Below, in pieces: positions 47,490-59,069 of a DNA stretch of 64,000 nucleotides (positions are counted from its first letter, which is position 1; each line of letters opens with the position of its first letter). The stretch is from Panulirus ornatus (lineage: Eukaryota; Arthropoda; Malacostraca; Decapoda; Palinuridae), in the NCBI RefSeq assembly GCF_036320965.1, contig NC_092289.1, forward strand, positions 19,869,778 to 19,933,777. Direction: 5' to 3'. The position numbers and the translations under genes are program-made. The notes below the pieces were generated by a model that saw only the letters and a list, made by a program, of their open reading frames with translations, had not been told where the DNA came from and ran no database searches.

Positions 47490-50400
47490 ATATGTGGGGC
47501 TGTAGTCATACCTCCCCACAGTGCGGTCGTAGTCGTACCTCCCCACAGTGGGGCTGTAGTCATACCTCCCCACAGTGCGGTCGTAGTCGTACCTCCCCAC
47601 AGTGGGGCTGTAGTCATACCTCCCCACAGTGGGGCTGTAGTCATACCTCCCCACAGTGCGGTCGTAGTCGTACCTCCCCACAGTGCGGTCGTAGTCGTAC
47701 CTCCCCACAGTGGGGCTGTAGTCATACCTCCCCACAGTGCGGTCGTAGTCGTACCTCCCCACAGTGGGGCTGTAGTCATACCTCCCCACAGTGCGGTCGT
47801 AGTCGTACCTCCCCACAGTGGGGCTGTAGTCATACCTCCCCACAGTGGGGCTGTAGTCATACCTCCCCACAGTGGGGCTGTAGTCATACCTCCCCACAGT
47901 GGGGCTGTAGTCATACCTCCCCACAGTGGGGCTGTAGTCATACCTCCCCACAGTGGGGCTGTAGTCATACCTCCCCACAGTGGGGCTGTAGTCATACCTC
48001 CCCACAGTGCGGTCGTAGTCGTACCTCCCCACAGTGGGGCTGTAGTCATACCTCCCCACAGTGCGGTCGTAGTCGTACCTCCCCACAGTGCGGTCGTAGT
48101 CGTACCTCCCCACAGTGCGGTCGTAGTCGTACCTCCCCACAGTGCGGTCGTAGTCGTACCTCCCCACAGTGGGGCTGTAGTCATACCTCCCCACAGTGGG
48201 GCTGTAGTCATACCTCCCCACAGTGCGGTCGTAGTCGTACCTCCCCACAGTGCGGTCGTAGTCGTACCTCCCCACAGTGGGGCTGTAGTCATACCTCCCC
48301 ACAGTGGGGCTGTAGTCATACCTCCCCACAGTGGGGCTGTAGTCATACCTCCCCACAGTGCGGTCGTAGTCGTACCTCCCCACAGTGGGGCTGTAGTCAT
48401 ACCTCCCCACAGTGCGGTCGTAGTCGTACCTCCCCACAGTGCGGTCGTAGTCGTACCTCCCCACAGTGGGGCTGTAGTCATACCTCCCCACAGTGCGGTC
48501 GTAGTCGTACCTCCCCACAGTGGGGCTGTAGTCATACCTCCCCACAGTGGGGCTGTAGTCATACCTCCCCACAGTGCGGTCGTAGTCGTACCTCCCCACA
48601 GTGGGGCTGTAGTCATACCTCCCCACAGTGGGGCTGTAGTCGTACCTCCCCACAGTGGGGCTGTAGTCATACCTCCCCACAGTGGGGCTGTAGTCATACC
48701 TCCCCACAGTGGGGCTGTAGTCATACCTCCCCACAGTGGGGCTGTAGTCATACCTCCCCACAGTGCGGTCGTAGTCGTACCTCCCCACAGTGGGGCTGTA
48801 GTCATACCTCCCCACAGTGCGGTCGTAGTCGTACCTCCCCACAGTGCGGTCGTAGTCGTACCTCCCCACAGTGGGGCTGTAGTCATACCTCCCCACAGTG
48901 GGGCTGTAGTCATACCTCCCCACAGTGGGGCTGTAGTCATACCTCCCCACAGTGGGGCTGTAGTCATACCTCCCCACAGTGGGGCTGTAGTCATACCTCC
49001 CCACAGTGGGGCTGTAGTCATACCTCCCCACAGTGGGGCTGTAGTCATACCTCCCCACAGTGGGGCTGTAGTCATACCTCCCCACAGTGGGGCTGTAGTC
49101 ATACCTCCCCACAGTGGGGCTGTAGTCATACCTCCCCACAGTGGGGCTGTAGTCATACCTCCCCACAGTGCGGTCGTAGTCGTACCTCCCCACAGTGGGG
49201 CTGTAGTCATACCTCCCCACAGTGGGGCTGTAGTCATACCTCCCCACAGTGCGGTCGTAGTCGTACCTCCCCACAGTGGGGCTGTAGTCATACCTCCCCA
49301 CAGTGGGGCTGTAGTCATACCTCCCCACAGTGGGGCTGTAGTCATACCTCCCCACAGTGCGGTCGTAGTCGTACCTCCCCACAGTGGGGCTGTAGTCATA
49401 CCTCCCCACAGTGCGGTCGTAGTCGTACCTCCCCACAGTGGGGCTGTAGTCATACCTCCCCACAGTGGGGCTGTAGTCATACCTCCCCACAGTGGGGCTG
49501 TAGTCATACCTCCCCACAGTGCGGTCGTAGTCGTACCTCCCCACAGTGGGGCTGTAGTCATACCTCCCCACAGTGGGGCTGTAGTCATACCTCCCCACAG
49601 TGCGGTCGTAGTCGTACCTCCCCACAGTGGGGCTGTAGTCATACCTCCCCACAGTGGGGCTGTAGTCATACCTCCCCACAGTGCGGTCGTAGTCGTACCT
49701 CCCCACAGTGGGGCTGTAGTCATACCTCCCCACAGTGCGGTCGTAGTCGTACCTCCCCACAGTGGGGCTGTAGTCATACCTCCCCACAGTGGGGCTGTAG
49801 TCATACCTCCCCACAGTGCGGTCGTAGTCGTACCTCCCCACAGTGCGGTCGTAGTCGTACCTCCCCACAGTGCGGTCGTAGTCGTACCTCCCCACAGTGG
49901 GGCTGTAGTCATACCTCCCCACAGTGGGGCTGTAGTCATACCTCCCCACAGTGGGGCTGTAGTCATACCTCCCCACAGTGCGGTCGTAGTCGTACCTCCC
50001 CACAGTGGGGCTGTAGTCATACCTCCCCACAGTGGGGCTGTAGTCATACCTCCCCACAGTGGGGCTGTAGTCATACCTCCCCACAGTGGGGCTGTAGTCA
50101 TACCTCCCCACAGTGCGGTCGTAGTCGTACCTCCCCACAGTGCGGTCGTAGTCGTACCTCCCCACAGTGGGGCTGTAGTCATACCTCCCCACAGTGGGGC
50201 TGTAGTCATACCTCCCCACAGTGGGGCTGTAGTCATACCTCCCCACAGTGCGGTCGTAGTCGTACCTCCCCACAGTGGGGCTGTAGTCATACCTCCCCAC
50301 AGTGGGGCTGTAGTCATACCTCCCCACAGTGCGGTCGTAGTCGTACCTCCCCACAGTGGGGCTGTAGTCATACCTCCCCACAGTGGGGCTGTAGTCATAC

Positions 50401-51440
50401 CTCCCCACAGTGCGGTCGTAGTCGTACCTCCCCACAGTGGGGCTGTAGTCATACCTCCCCACAGTGCGGTCGTAGTCGTACCTCCCCACAGTGGGGCTGT
50501 AGTCATACCTCCCCACAGTGGGGCTGTAGTCATACCTCCCCACAGTGGGGCTGTAGTCATACCTCCCCACAGTGGGGCTGTAGTCATACCTCCCCACAGT
50601 GGGGCTGTAGTCATACCTCCCCACAGTGGGGCTGTAGTCATACCTCCCCACAGTGCGGTCGTAGTCGTACCTCCCCACAGTGGGGCTGTAGTCATACCTC
50701 CCCACAGTGCGGTCGTAGTCGTACCTCCCCACAGTGGGGCTGTAGTCATACCTCCCCACAGTGGGGCTGTAGTCATACCTCCCCACAGTGGGGCTGTAGT
50801 CATACCTCCCCACAGTGGGGCTGTAGTCATACCTCCCCACAGTGCGGTCGTAGTCGTACCTCCCCACAGTGCGGTCGTAGTCGTACCTCCCCACAGTGCG
50901 GTCGTAGTCGTACCTCCCCACAGTGGGGCTGTAGTCATACCTCCCCACAGTGGGGCTGTAGTCATACCTCCCCACAGTGCGGTCGTAGTCGTACCTCCCC
51001 ACAGTGCGGTCGTAGTCGTACCTCCCCACAGTGCGGTCGTAGTCGTACCTCCCCACAGTGGGGCTGTAGTCATACCTCCCCACAGTGGGGCTGTAGTCAT
51101 ACCTCCCCACAGTGCGGTCGTAGTCGTACCTCCCCACAGTGGGGCTGTAGTCGTACCTCCCCACAGTGGGGCTGCAGTCGTACCTCCTCGCAGTAGTGGT
51201 GTAGTCGTACCTCTCCACAGTATGGTCGTAGTCGTATCTCCCCACAGTGTGGGGCTGTAGTCATACCTCCCCACAGTGCGGTCGTAGTCGTACCTCCCCA
51301 CAGTGGGGCTGCAGTCGTACCTCCTCGCAGTAGTGTTGTAGTCGTACCCCCCTTGTAACAGTGTTGTAGTCGTACCTCCCCATTAGTAGGGCTGTAGTCG
51401 TACCCCCGTAGCAGGAGTGTTGCATCTCCGTATTGAGACT
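47490..51440. repeat. Large 27-bp satellite-like array built from two unit types
   Basis: About 136 consecutive 27-bp units sharing GTAGTC and TACCTCCCCACAGTG. Type A has GGGGCTGTAGTCAT; type B has GCGGTCGTAGTCGT. They differ at four sites that almost always change together. By eye there are about 88 A-type and 48 B units, in an irregular order with A runs up to 11 and B runs up to 4. Divergence within a type is close to zero in the core. Two A/B recombinants (A with the B-type GTCGT) occur near 48640 and 51140. The right end (51160-51440) decays into variants with TCGCAGTAGTG and TTGTAACAGTG. Because 27 is a multiple of three and no unit carries a stop in four of the six frames, frames of about 1270-1300 codons exist on both strands (VVIPPHSGA; GRYDYSPTV). 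There is no independent sign of coding. Confidence 0.97.
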
Positions 51441-51444
51441 CTTC

Positions 51445-53090
51445 TCGACGGGGCAACTCTCCCACAGGCACTCTCCTCCTGCAGGCTTTTGTGACAGGTA
51501 CTCAGTAAACAGGTCCTTTTATATACAAACTTCTCCCGCTCCTAATTTTTTCTCGTACATAAAGTTCCTGTAATCTGTTTACGCAAGTTTATTTCAATTT
51601 CTTCGTTTTCTTGTTGGTATGCCAGCCCCGCAAAGAGGGAATAGCTTTTTCACACAAACTTCGCTTCCAGACTTGCTTTCTTAGATTTAGTTTACCAGCG
51701 TTTTTTTATCTTTATTTTTTGTATTTTCAGGATTTAATGTAGAGTTTTTGTTTACACAGATTGTACACAAAAAAAACTTTCTTTGTCTCCCCCCCCCACA
51801 GACTTATGCTACAGCGTCTGTGATTTTTAGGCAAAAACCTCACTGCTTCTTGTTGATACAAAATCTCTCTATTTACCACTACCACCTTCCGGACGAGACA
51901 TCAGCGAGGCAGCGCTTGCAGTTAGGTACCTGGGTAACCCTAACCAGGCATGCCTTGTTCACTTGGCACGAGGAACGTCTGCACAAGGGGCATCTTACTA
52001 GTTGGGGGACTTGGGACGCCCCTAAAGAACATGGGCTTTCTTCTGACCAGGGTGTGTACCTTGTTACCCGGGACGAAACCACATGATGTACCTTGTTAGG
52101 CACGGGCAACCCCGAGCGAGCTGTCTGTCCTTGTTGATCGAGCAATAGGGACGTCTGAGTAACGGGTGCGCCTCATTACGAACGTGGGTCAAGTGAATTG
52201 GGCGTGCCGTATGAGCCGGGCACTGGGTACCGTGCATGTAAGCCAGTCATAACATGGTGCTCCTGCTGAGCCAAAGGCACCGGGGGGAAGGCCACAAGAT
52301 AAACAGGGTGTTCGTTCTGATTCCTCGTTCACACATCCGCGCCGACGACCGGCGGAAACTATCCAGGTTTGACAGCCGATCATGGGCGGCTGGTTCAATC
52401 TGTCGGGCCCGATGAGGGTCACCTCGTCCGTTGGTTCGTTGACGCCCTGACGCTTGGGGAAGGGGGGGTCGCTGGGAGGGTGGGTGGGACCGAGGCTTGG
52501 AGAGGGAGGGGATGGTTGGTGGTGGGGGAGTAGGAGTGCCAGACAGCAGTTGATGCTTGTTATTTTCCGGCCCTCTGTACAGGGGGGGGTTGTGAGTGAG
52601 GGAAGGTGTAACACATGCGCACATGCAGCGCGTCCTTATTAGCAGGCGTTGTTGATAGTGTGGGGTTGTGTTAGGCTGAGCACAATACGGGAGGGGGCAG
52701 TGAAGGGGGGGTTAGAGGTATTTTTAACCTTAATTTGTATAAGATGTTCCAAACAGTCGCATTTGTTTTCGGACTGTATTAATTAAGCCATCCACACAGC
52801 CCGGCCTAATGACTCCGTGATTAGAGTTTTGTATCGCATTGTTGAACAGGTTTTTGATGAGAGTCGGCCAGGAGGGGAGGGGAGGGGAGGGCTAGGGAAC
52901 GAGGATGGGGCGGGGAGAGGGGGGCAGGTGGATAGGGAAGAGGAGGGGAGGGGGATTTTAGAGGGATAGGATGGTTTTGTGGAGGGTGGAGGGGGACGTT
53001 ATTGGCGTGTCCCACATGTGTGGTGACCGTGACTGAATGAGTCCCCCTCCTCTCCAGTCCCCCCCACAATTGCTGTCGTTGTTGATCATA
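51445..53090. other. Mostly unique sequence
   Basis: Loose recurrences of TACCTTGTTACCCGGGACG-type words at about 51920-52190 suggest an old degenerate repeat. A G-rich GGAGGGGAGGGG stretch lies at about 52870-52960. No gene recognised. Confidence 0.45.
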
Positions 53091-53091
53091 G

Positions 53092-53136
<45 letters not shown>

Positions 53137-53208
53137 ACTGGGAGCGAGCTTCGTACTCGTGTTGACTCGTCTCTTAACTTTGTATTTAAGCATCATGTCT
53201 CTTAACCT

Positions 53209-53265
<57 letters not shown>

Positions 53266-53285
53266 CATGTCTTTACTCTTATGTG

Positions 53286-53352
<67 letters not shown>

Positions 53353-53355
53353 GGC

Positions 53356-53399
<44 letters not shown>
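53092..53399. repeat. Cluster of microsatellites (TG)n, (TA)n, (CA)n, (TG)n
   Basis: TG 53092-53133, TA 53210-53260, CA 53289-53350 and TG 53358-53399. The last two form an inverted pair separated by GGGGCCA. Confidence 0.97.
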
Positions 53400-53400
<1 letters not shown>

Positions 53401-53459
53401 AATGTAGGCGTGATTGTCTTGTTACACTGTTGTTGAAGCGGGAGGAGTGTAGGGATGGA

Positions 53460-53483
53460 TGTTGTTGTTGTTGTTGTTGTTGT
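53460..53483. repeat. (GTT)n microsatellite
   Basis: Eight GTT units. Confidence 0.92.
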
Positions 53484-53558
53484 TACGGCCGCACACAAGC
53501 AGAGTTCCGGCATGGGTGGGTGGTATGGGATCCTGCTTACGTGAGTGTCATGGCGTCC

Positions 53559-53565
<7 letters not shown>

Positions 53566-53615
<50 letters not shown>
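53566..53615. repeat. (TG)n microsatellite
   Basis: Pure TG tract of 50 bp, followed at 53625-53665 by two inverted units of the dispersed 21-bp family (CCCTTGAGCACGACGGTGCG). Confidence 0.95.
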
Positions 53616-53617
<2 letters not shown>

Positions 53618-54167
53618 GTCTTGAGTATGACTGTAAGACCCTTGAGCACGACGGTGCGACTTCCTCCGCTTGTGGCACGCGACGCCTTCCTCCCTTCCCC
53701 CCCTTGTTCATGACACGTAGCCAACACCTCCTCCTCCTCCTCCTCCACAGCCTCATGACAGCACCACCATAATTATATGTCATTTCCATCGACACTTTCC
53801 TTCCATTCAGGTGCTGCCATTGTCGAGAGGCGAGGCATCCGCTGTTTGTCTGCTGCTGTCTCCCCCTGGGCTTCCTGTTCGTGTCCAACGCTGCTGACTG
53901 ATGCATCAAGTCCCTGTTTGAGTATGGCTGTTCCTCTCTTCTTCTTCTTCTTTCTGTTGGTTCCTCCCGTTCGGTCCAACGGGCCGTTTCTTCCCCTTCC
54001 CCCCGCCCCCCGTTGCTGTCTCCTGCGGCTTCTGCCACTCGCTCTCGTCTGGCGAGGGCGTGGCCGCCTCGGCTGTCCATGGGTCTCCTGTCGGATTGTC
54101 AGTCCTCATCTTTTCTGGTCTTGTCTCGGTCTTGGAATGCGTCCTGTGTTGCTAGTGTATAATGCAG

Positions 54168-54199
<32 letters not shown>

Positions 54200-54315
54200 A
54201 AAAAAAAATCATATTTAGATTTGTATTTGTGACGGAAAGCGACGTTAATTTGTTCACTACTTTATGAGTTTCCAATAATTGCTTAGTCTCGACACCGTTC
54301 ATGGTCTATTTCGAG

Positions 54316-54419
<104 letters not shown>

Positions 54420-54575
54420 CTATGTAAACGTGCCATTCTCATATATCATTTCATTGTTCGTCTGTCTCTTTTTAATTTTCTCAATTTAATACTTTTCGTT
54501 AATTGTTTTTTCACCACCGTCTTTTTCACTTTTCACTCCTCAGTCCCCTGACTCATGACTCATGATCTATGGTCG

Positions 54576-54576
<1 letters not shown>

Positions 54577-54640
<64 letters not shown>

Positions 54641-54651
54641 ACACACACACA
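54577..54651. repeat. (AC)n microsatellite
   Basis: AC tract of 75 bp with one TC interruption. Confidence 0.97.
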
Positions 54652-54871
54652 CCAGTGTCCCAATAGACGCTCAGGTCAACGAAGAGAGAAAGACACTGTT
54701 ACAGCGCAGCAGAGTCGAACTCCTTCCCTTGTATCTGGGTCTTGTCTTCTCCCTGCAGGATCTGAAGCTATTAAAACCAAACTTTGTTCTTGAGTTTAGG
54801 TAGGCTGATGCTGCACGCCAAGCTTTCTATTCGGGTACCATGAGGTGTACACCATCAGTGGGAAGGAGGCT

Positions 54872-55035
54872 GACCCTGTGGATTGGACAGGTCGAAATGC
54901 TGACTTACACCCAGAGTGCCTTCGGTTCGAACCCCGCCTTTGCTCAGCGTTGCATGTGATCATTACACAGTTGAAGGTCGGCAGTTTCTGGTCCTTCTCT
55001 GATACAGTGTAAGAAATTTTACGCTGGAGGGACAC
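54872..55035 (+). mobile_element. Possible tRNA-derived SINE fragment
   Basis: CTGTGGATTGGACAGG, then ATGCTGACTTACACCCAGAG and TGCCTTCGGTTCGAACCCCG resemble a tRNA-like unit: an A-box-like region at about 54878 and a perfect B-box GGTTCGAACC at 54924-54933. The body downstream (TGATCATTACACAGTTGAAG) ends near a short CA tract at about 55033. Only one copy in the window. Confidence 0.45.
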
Positions 55036-55364
55036 ACACACACACAGACGAACAGCCTCACAAAAGGTGGGTGGAAAAATCTGAAATCAATTTAGCGTCA
55101 ACTTGTATGTTCAATATTTTTCTCCTTTTTTTTTTTCATTTCCTCAGTCATGGACATAAAACACCCGTGGCTTTGTTGCGTCATAAAGTCGGGCCGTGTA
55201 TATTTTATGATGGGGACGCTAATGATTTCAAATTTTTTATTTCAGAAAATGGGACGCGGTGATTCGGAAGAAATATTTTGCAATAGAGTTTTCACCTTTT
55301 CCGACACATTATGATGGATCGTTCTGTTTCTGTACATGACGGAGTCTACTGTTATCTGTCTGGC

Positions 55365-55700
55365 TGTTATCTGGTGAAGCCTTGGAGATAGTCTGTATGG
55401 TGTATGTGAAGCCTTGGCGATAGTCTGTATGGTGTATGTGAAGCCTTGGAGATAGTCTGTATGGTGTATGTGAAGCCTTGGAGATAGTCTGTATGGTGTA
55501 TGTGAAGCCTTGGAGATAGTCTGTATGGTGTATGTGAAGCCTTGGAGATAATCTGTATGGTGTATGTGAAGCCTTGGCGATAGTCTGTATGGTGTATGTG
55601 AAGCCTTGGAGATAGTCTGTATGGTGTATGTGAAGCCTTGGGGATAATCTGTATGGTATACATGAAGCCTTTGAGGTAGTGTCTCTGATATGTGTGAACC
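55365..55700. repeat. 32-bp minisatellite
   Basis: About ten units of GTGAAGCCTTGGAGATAGTC plus TGTATGGTGTAT, very uniform apart from GCGATAG and GAGATAA variants. The period is not a multiple of three, so a minus-strand frame cycles through all three phases as a 32-residue repeat. Confidence 0.95.
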
Positions 55701-55883
55701 CTTGGTGATGGTGTGTAGGAAGTTTCGTGCTCTTAGTGTAGTGGGGGCGACGCCGCAAAGCCAATTGCTCTCGTCTACTTTGAGGAAAAGAGTCGCGTGA
55801 TACCGAGTATGGAAGGGTAGCTCTCCTTCCGACGTCTCCCTCAGAGGACATACATTATACTTAAGACGTCATATAGGCCTCTG

Positions 55884-55887
<4 letters not shown>

Positions 55888-55938
<51 letters not shown>
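55888..55938. repeat. (GA)n microsatellite
   Basis: Pure GA tract of 51 bp. Confidence 0.96.
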
Positions 55939-55942
<4 letters not shown>

Positions 55943-55962
55943 AAATCTCACTGGAGAGCATT

Positions 55963-55965
<3 letters not shown>

Positions 55966-56039
<74 letters not shown>
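55966..56039. repeat. (TG)n microsatellite
   Basis: Pure TG tract of 74 bp. Confidence 0.97.
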
Positions 56040-56041
<2 letters not shown>

Positions 56042-56539
56042 ATATTTTCTTATATGTCAGTGTTTCTGTCAGTCTCTCTGTTTGTCTTTATCTATTTGTA
56101 TCTACATATATCTTTGTAACGATCTCTATGTCTGTCGGTCTGTCTCTCCCTCTCTATCTCCTCCTCTCTCACACGCCTGCCCCAGTTATGGCCATCTTGC
56201 ACGAAAGGTAAAACAATGGGTTTGAGAAATGAAGAATTGCAGGAAAGATTAATTTGAGCTCCTCAGGCGCTTTATAGACCCAGCTCTTAAAGGTGGGGAG
56301 GTTGCAGGAGGAGAGAGAAACGAGGAGGAAGAGAATTTCATTTCTTCACTGTACGAGTAAAGGAGGTGCCATAACGGTCAAGCCTCGTGTGGCTGTCCTC
56401 CACGCTCTAGCTGCGGGAAGCAGCAGCCAGAGGCGGGCAGCGGGTGCACGTCATGGAGGGGTTGCAAACTGACAGAACGCCCTCCTCAGCGATCCGGTTC
56501 CTCCTGTCTCGTACACGCTTCTCGCTACTAAATAATCAG

Positions 56540-57400
56540 TAGCCGATACCCGAAGGCCTCATTAACACCATCCTTCCCTCTCCTAATCCCTGCCTCCTCC
56601 TACACCTCACTCCCTCCACCTCATAACCTGTCGGCCAGTGTTCCGTCGCTCATCCTTTCCGAAAATGTGTCCGAAACATTTCAGCAAGCACCCTGGGCAG
56701 CCCTGTCGTTTAGGATGTGTTTACTGTGACGTCCCTCTCTGACCGAACTGTCCTTCCATATTAGATCAACTTATCTCACGCCACATATCGCCCCCCCAAA
56801 GCACTTCATTTCCAACACAACCACCACCACTCTATCTTCCTTTCCTTCGCGCTGAGGGGCAAAGACTGGCATTCAAAGAACACTGCCGGGACTGAAGTGC
56901 CCTTGAAACATACCCCGTCTTTGCTCTTCGAGACAGTGACCTCTTCTTGCACTTGTCCCATAGTCCACTGACGACGTTCCTGCCTCCTTCCGCTCTGTGA
57001 CTCCCTCCAGCCTTCACGTTTCCATTCGTCGCCACGTCCACTCATAGGTATGCAAAACACACCCCCTTGCCACAGGGTCCTCCTCATTTAGACTCACTCT
57101 CCGACCGTCTTGTCTCAACTCTGCAGCCGCAACTCATCATCGCGCATAAGCTACCACCTTTCTCCTTTTAAACATACTCGCCAAACTCTGGAGCCAGTTG
57201 CTGGATTTTCTCGTGTCATCTCTAGACAGCATCTGATTTAAAAGAGGAAAAAAGAATAGATAAAAAACTAACACCCCAAACGTACTGTTGACTCGCCCCC
57301 TTTGCTCCAAGACCCTAGTATTTACTTCCCTTGCCACCCCGCACATATGATTTGTATTTGAAAGAGTAATCACCATGTTGTTCGGTGTGAATATATTAGA
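56540..57400 (-). pseudogene. Decayed LINE (non-LTR retrotransposon) reverse transcriptase
   Basis: The minus strand, read with frame changes, carries the C-terminal half of a LINE reverse transcriptase in the right order. VAREVNTRVLEQRG (about 57337-57295) precedes LLNQMLSRDDT (57242-57211), where RDD stands for the catalytic F/YADD box, degenerate because the residue before D-D is R rather than A. Then come SSNWLQSLASMFKRRKVVA (about 57200-57145), VDVATNGNVKAGGSHRAEGG (about 57040-56980), KRSLSRRAKTG (about 56955-56920), GTSVPAVFFECQSLP in another frame (about 56910-56865), and CFGHIFGKDERR..GRQVYEVEGVRCRRR (about 56690-56590). The last matches the WFGHVERM.ERL..RVY.SEVEG.RGRGRP tail typical of these elements. 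Stops and at least three frameshifts make it inactive. The clade was not determined. Confidence 0.82.
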
Positions 57401-57916
57401 TAGATATATAGATTTTATTATTTCGTTTATGATTGAGGGATTGAGGGGAGGATGCCCTTTATGGTGTTATGATCTTCGAGGACTAATGAGAGGCTGGTCA
57501 TCACCCTACACTGCTCTGGTTGTGCGTCCCGTGAGGTACCCGTCATCATGGATGAGGTCGGCCAGTCCTGAGTCTCTGGCGATTGTCAGACCTCACAAAC
57601 GTCTTCAGTGGCGCTGCCTCCTCCGCCTCGGCATCTTGTGAGGACAGACACCTCCCTGGGCTCAGCACCTCCTGGGTGACACGCCTTCTGCGTTCAGCTC
57701 CTGGGGCTCATCTCCTGAGCCCAGGTTCTCCTGATGAACGAACTGGTTTGGTTCACCTTCCCAGCGGACCAGAGAGGACGTCTTCGCCATTCCCATACGG
57801 CCATGGTGGTAGTGGTGGTGGTGGTGATGGTAGCGGTTCTCAGGGCTGGTCCAGATGGCTGGTTGCGGTGGTGGTGGTTCTCTGAGAGGCGAGCGAGTAA
57901 ACACTGTGATGAATCT

Positions 57917-57971
<55 letters not shown>
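57917..57971. repeat. (TG)n microsatellite
   Basis: Pure TG tract of 55 bp. A (GGT)n-like stretch lies at about 57803-57830. Confidence 0.97.
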
Positions 57972-57972
<1 letters not shown>

Positions 57973-58090
57973 CCACTCTTTGTCTGCTTCTGTAAAGGTC
58001 TCCTTCGTCTTGGGATTCTTCTCTTTTGTTTCCCCTCTTCTGTTTCGCTGCTTCTCAATGCCAGTGTTTTGCTTTCACTGCCTCTAGGTC

Positions 58091-58093
<3 letters not shown>

Positions 58094-58186
<93 letters not shown>
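58094..58186. repeat. (CT)n microsatellite
   Basis: Pure CT tract of 93 bp. Confidence 0.97.
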
Positions 58187-58189
<3 letters not shown>

Positions 58190-58394
58190 GCCTGTTGATG
58201 TCTATAATCTCATCATCTTTTTTTTTGCGTCCACGTATTTCCATGATCCTCTTAGGCTCGTCTTTTCAGTGTCTTTGCTTGATTTATGGTAACAAGGCAG
58301 AATCGTCGTCGTTGTAGAGTGAGCGAGAGGCTCACAGACGCAAGAGGTAAAATCAGATCACCTCTGTGTGTGACACTAATGAATCCCTTTGAGT

Positions 58395-58450
58395 GGCTAG
58401 TCAGCTGGGAGGGTTGGTGAGTCAGGAGAGGCTGGTTCGAAACCTGATTG
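58395..58450 (+). mobile_element. Possible tRNA-like SINE head
   Basis: GGCTAGTCAGCTGGGAGGG and TTGGTGAGTCAGGAGAGG resemble a tRNA D-arm and anticodon region, followed about 38 bp after the A-box-like word by GGTTCGAAACC (58434-58444). Degraded, single copy. Confidence 0.3.
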
Positions 58451-58489
58451 GCCACCCCCCTCCCCCCCCCACCCTCCCTTCTCTCCTGA

Positions 58490-58700
58490 TTCAACCCCCC
58501 CCCCTCTCCCCTCCCCTGACTCACCCACCCCTCTCTCCTCACCTGACTCACCCGCCCCTCTCCCCTCTCCTGACTCACCCATCCTTCTCCCCTCTCCTGA
58601 CTCACCCATCCCTCTCCTCTCCACCTCATATTGGTCAACCCTTTCTCCTCCCCTGACCCACAACCCACCCATCCATCTCCCCTACACCTCTGATTGGACA
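58490..58700. repeat. 27-bp pyrimidine-rich minisatellite
   Basis: Six to seven units of CTGACTCACCCATCC plus CTCTCCCCTCTC. Unrelated in sequence to the 27-mer array at 47.5 kb. Confidence 0.85.
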
Positions 58701-58890
58701 CCTCTCTCTCCCAGCCCCTCACTCGCCTATCCTCGCCATTCTTCTTTGACTAGCCATCCCTTTCCTCTCCCCAGATTCACCCCTCCCTCTCCCCTCCACT
58801 TCTGATTGGCCACCCTTCTCTCCTCTCCTTCATCTCTGATTGGCCACCCCACTTCCCAACCCTACACCTCTGATTGGCCAGTCCTCTGCC
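58685..58890. repeat. Recurrent CTCTGATTGGCCACC motif region
   Basis: The word CTGATTGG followed by CCACC, ACACC or CCAGTCC occurs at about 58690, 58804, 58839 and 58871, plus once at 58444. It is set in CT-rich spacer of variable length. Confidence 0.65.
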
Positions 58891-59069
58891 TTCCCCCTCC
58901 ACCTCTAATCACTCTCACCCTTCGATCGGCCATTCTTCACTCTGGATTTACTCTTTCCCTCCCTCCCTCACCATCCATCTTTCCCCACCGTTTATCCTCG
59001 TCTGTGACCCTCCTACAGCGCTTTGCACCTCTTCCTCCTCTCTCTCTTTCGTCCCTCCCGTTTCACTTC

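Noticed and set aside
47355..51260. A 1301-residue protein of VVIPPHSGA repeats
   Set aside because: Openness follows from a stop-free 27-bp unit; comparable frames exist on both strands, and A/B changes alter residues in each frame.
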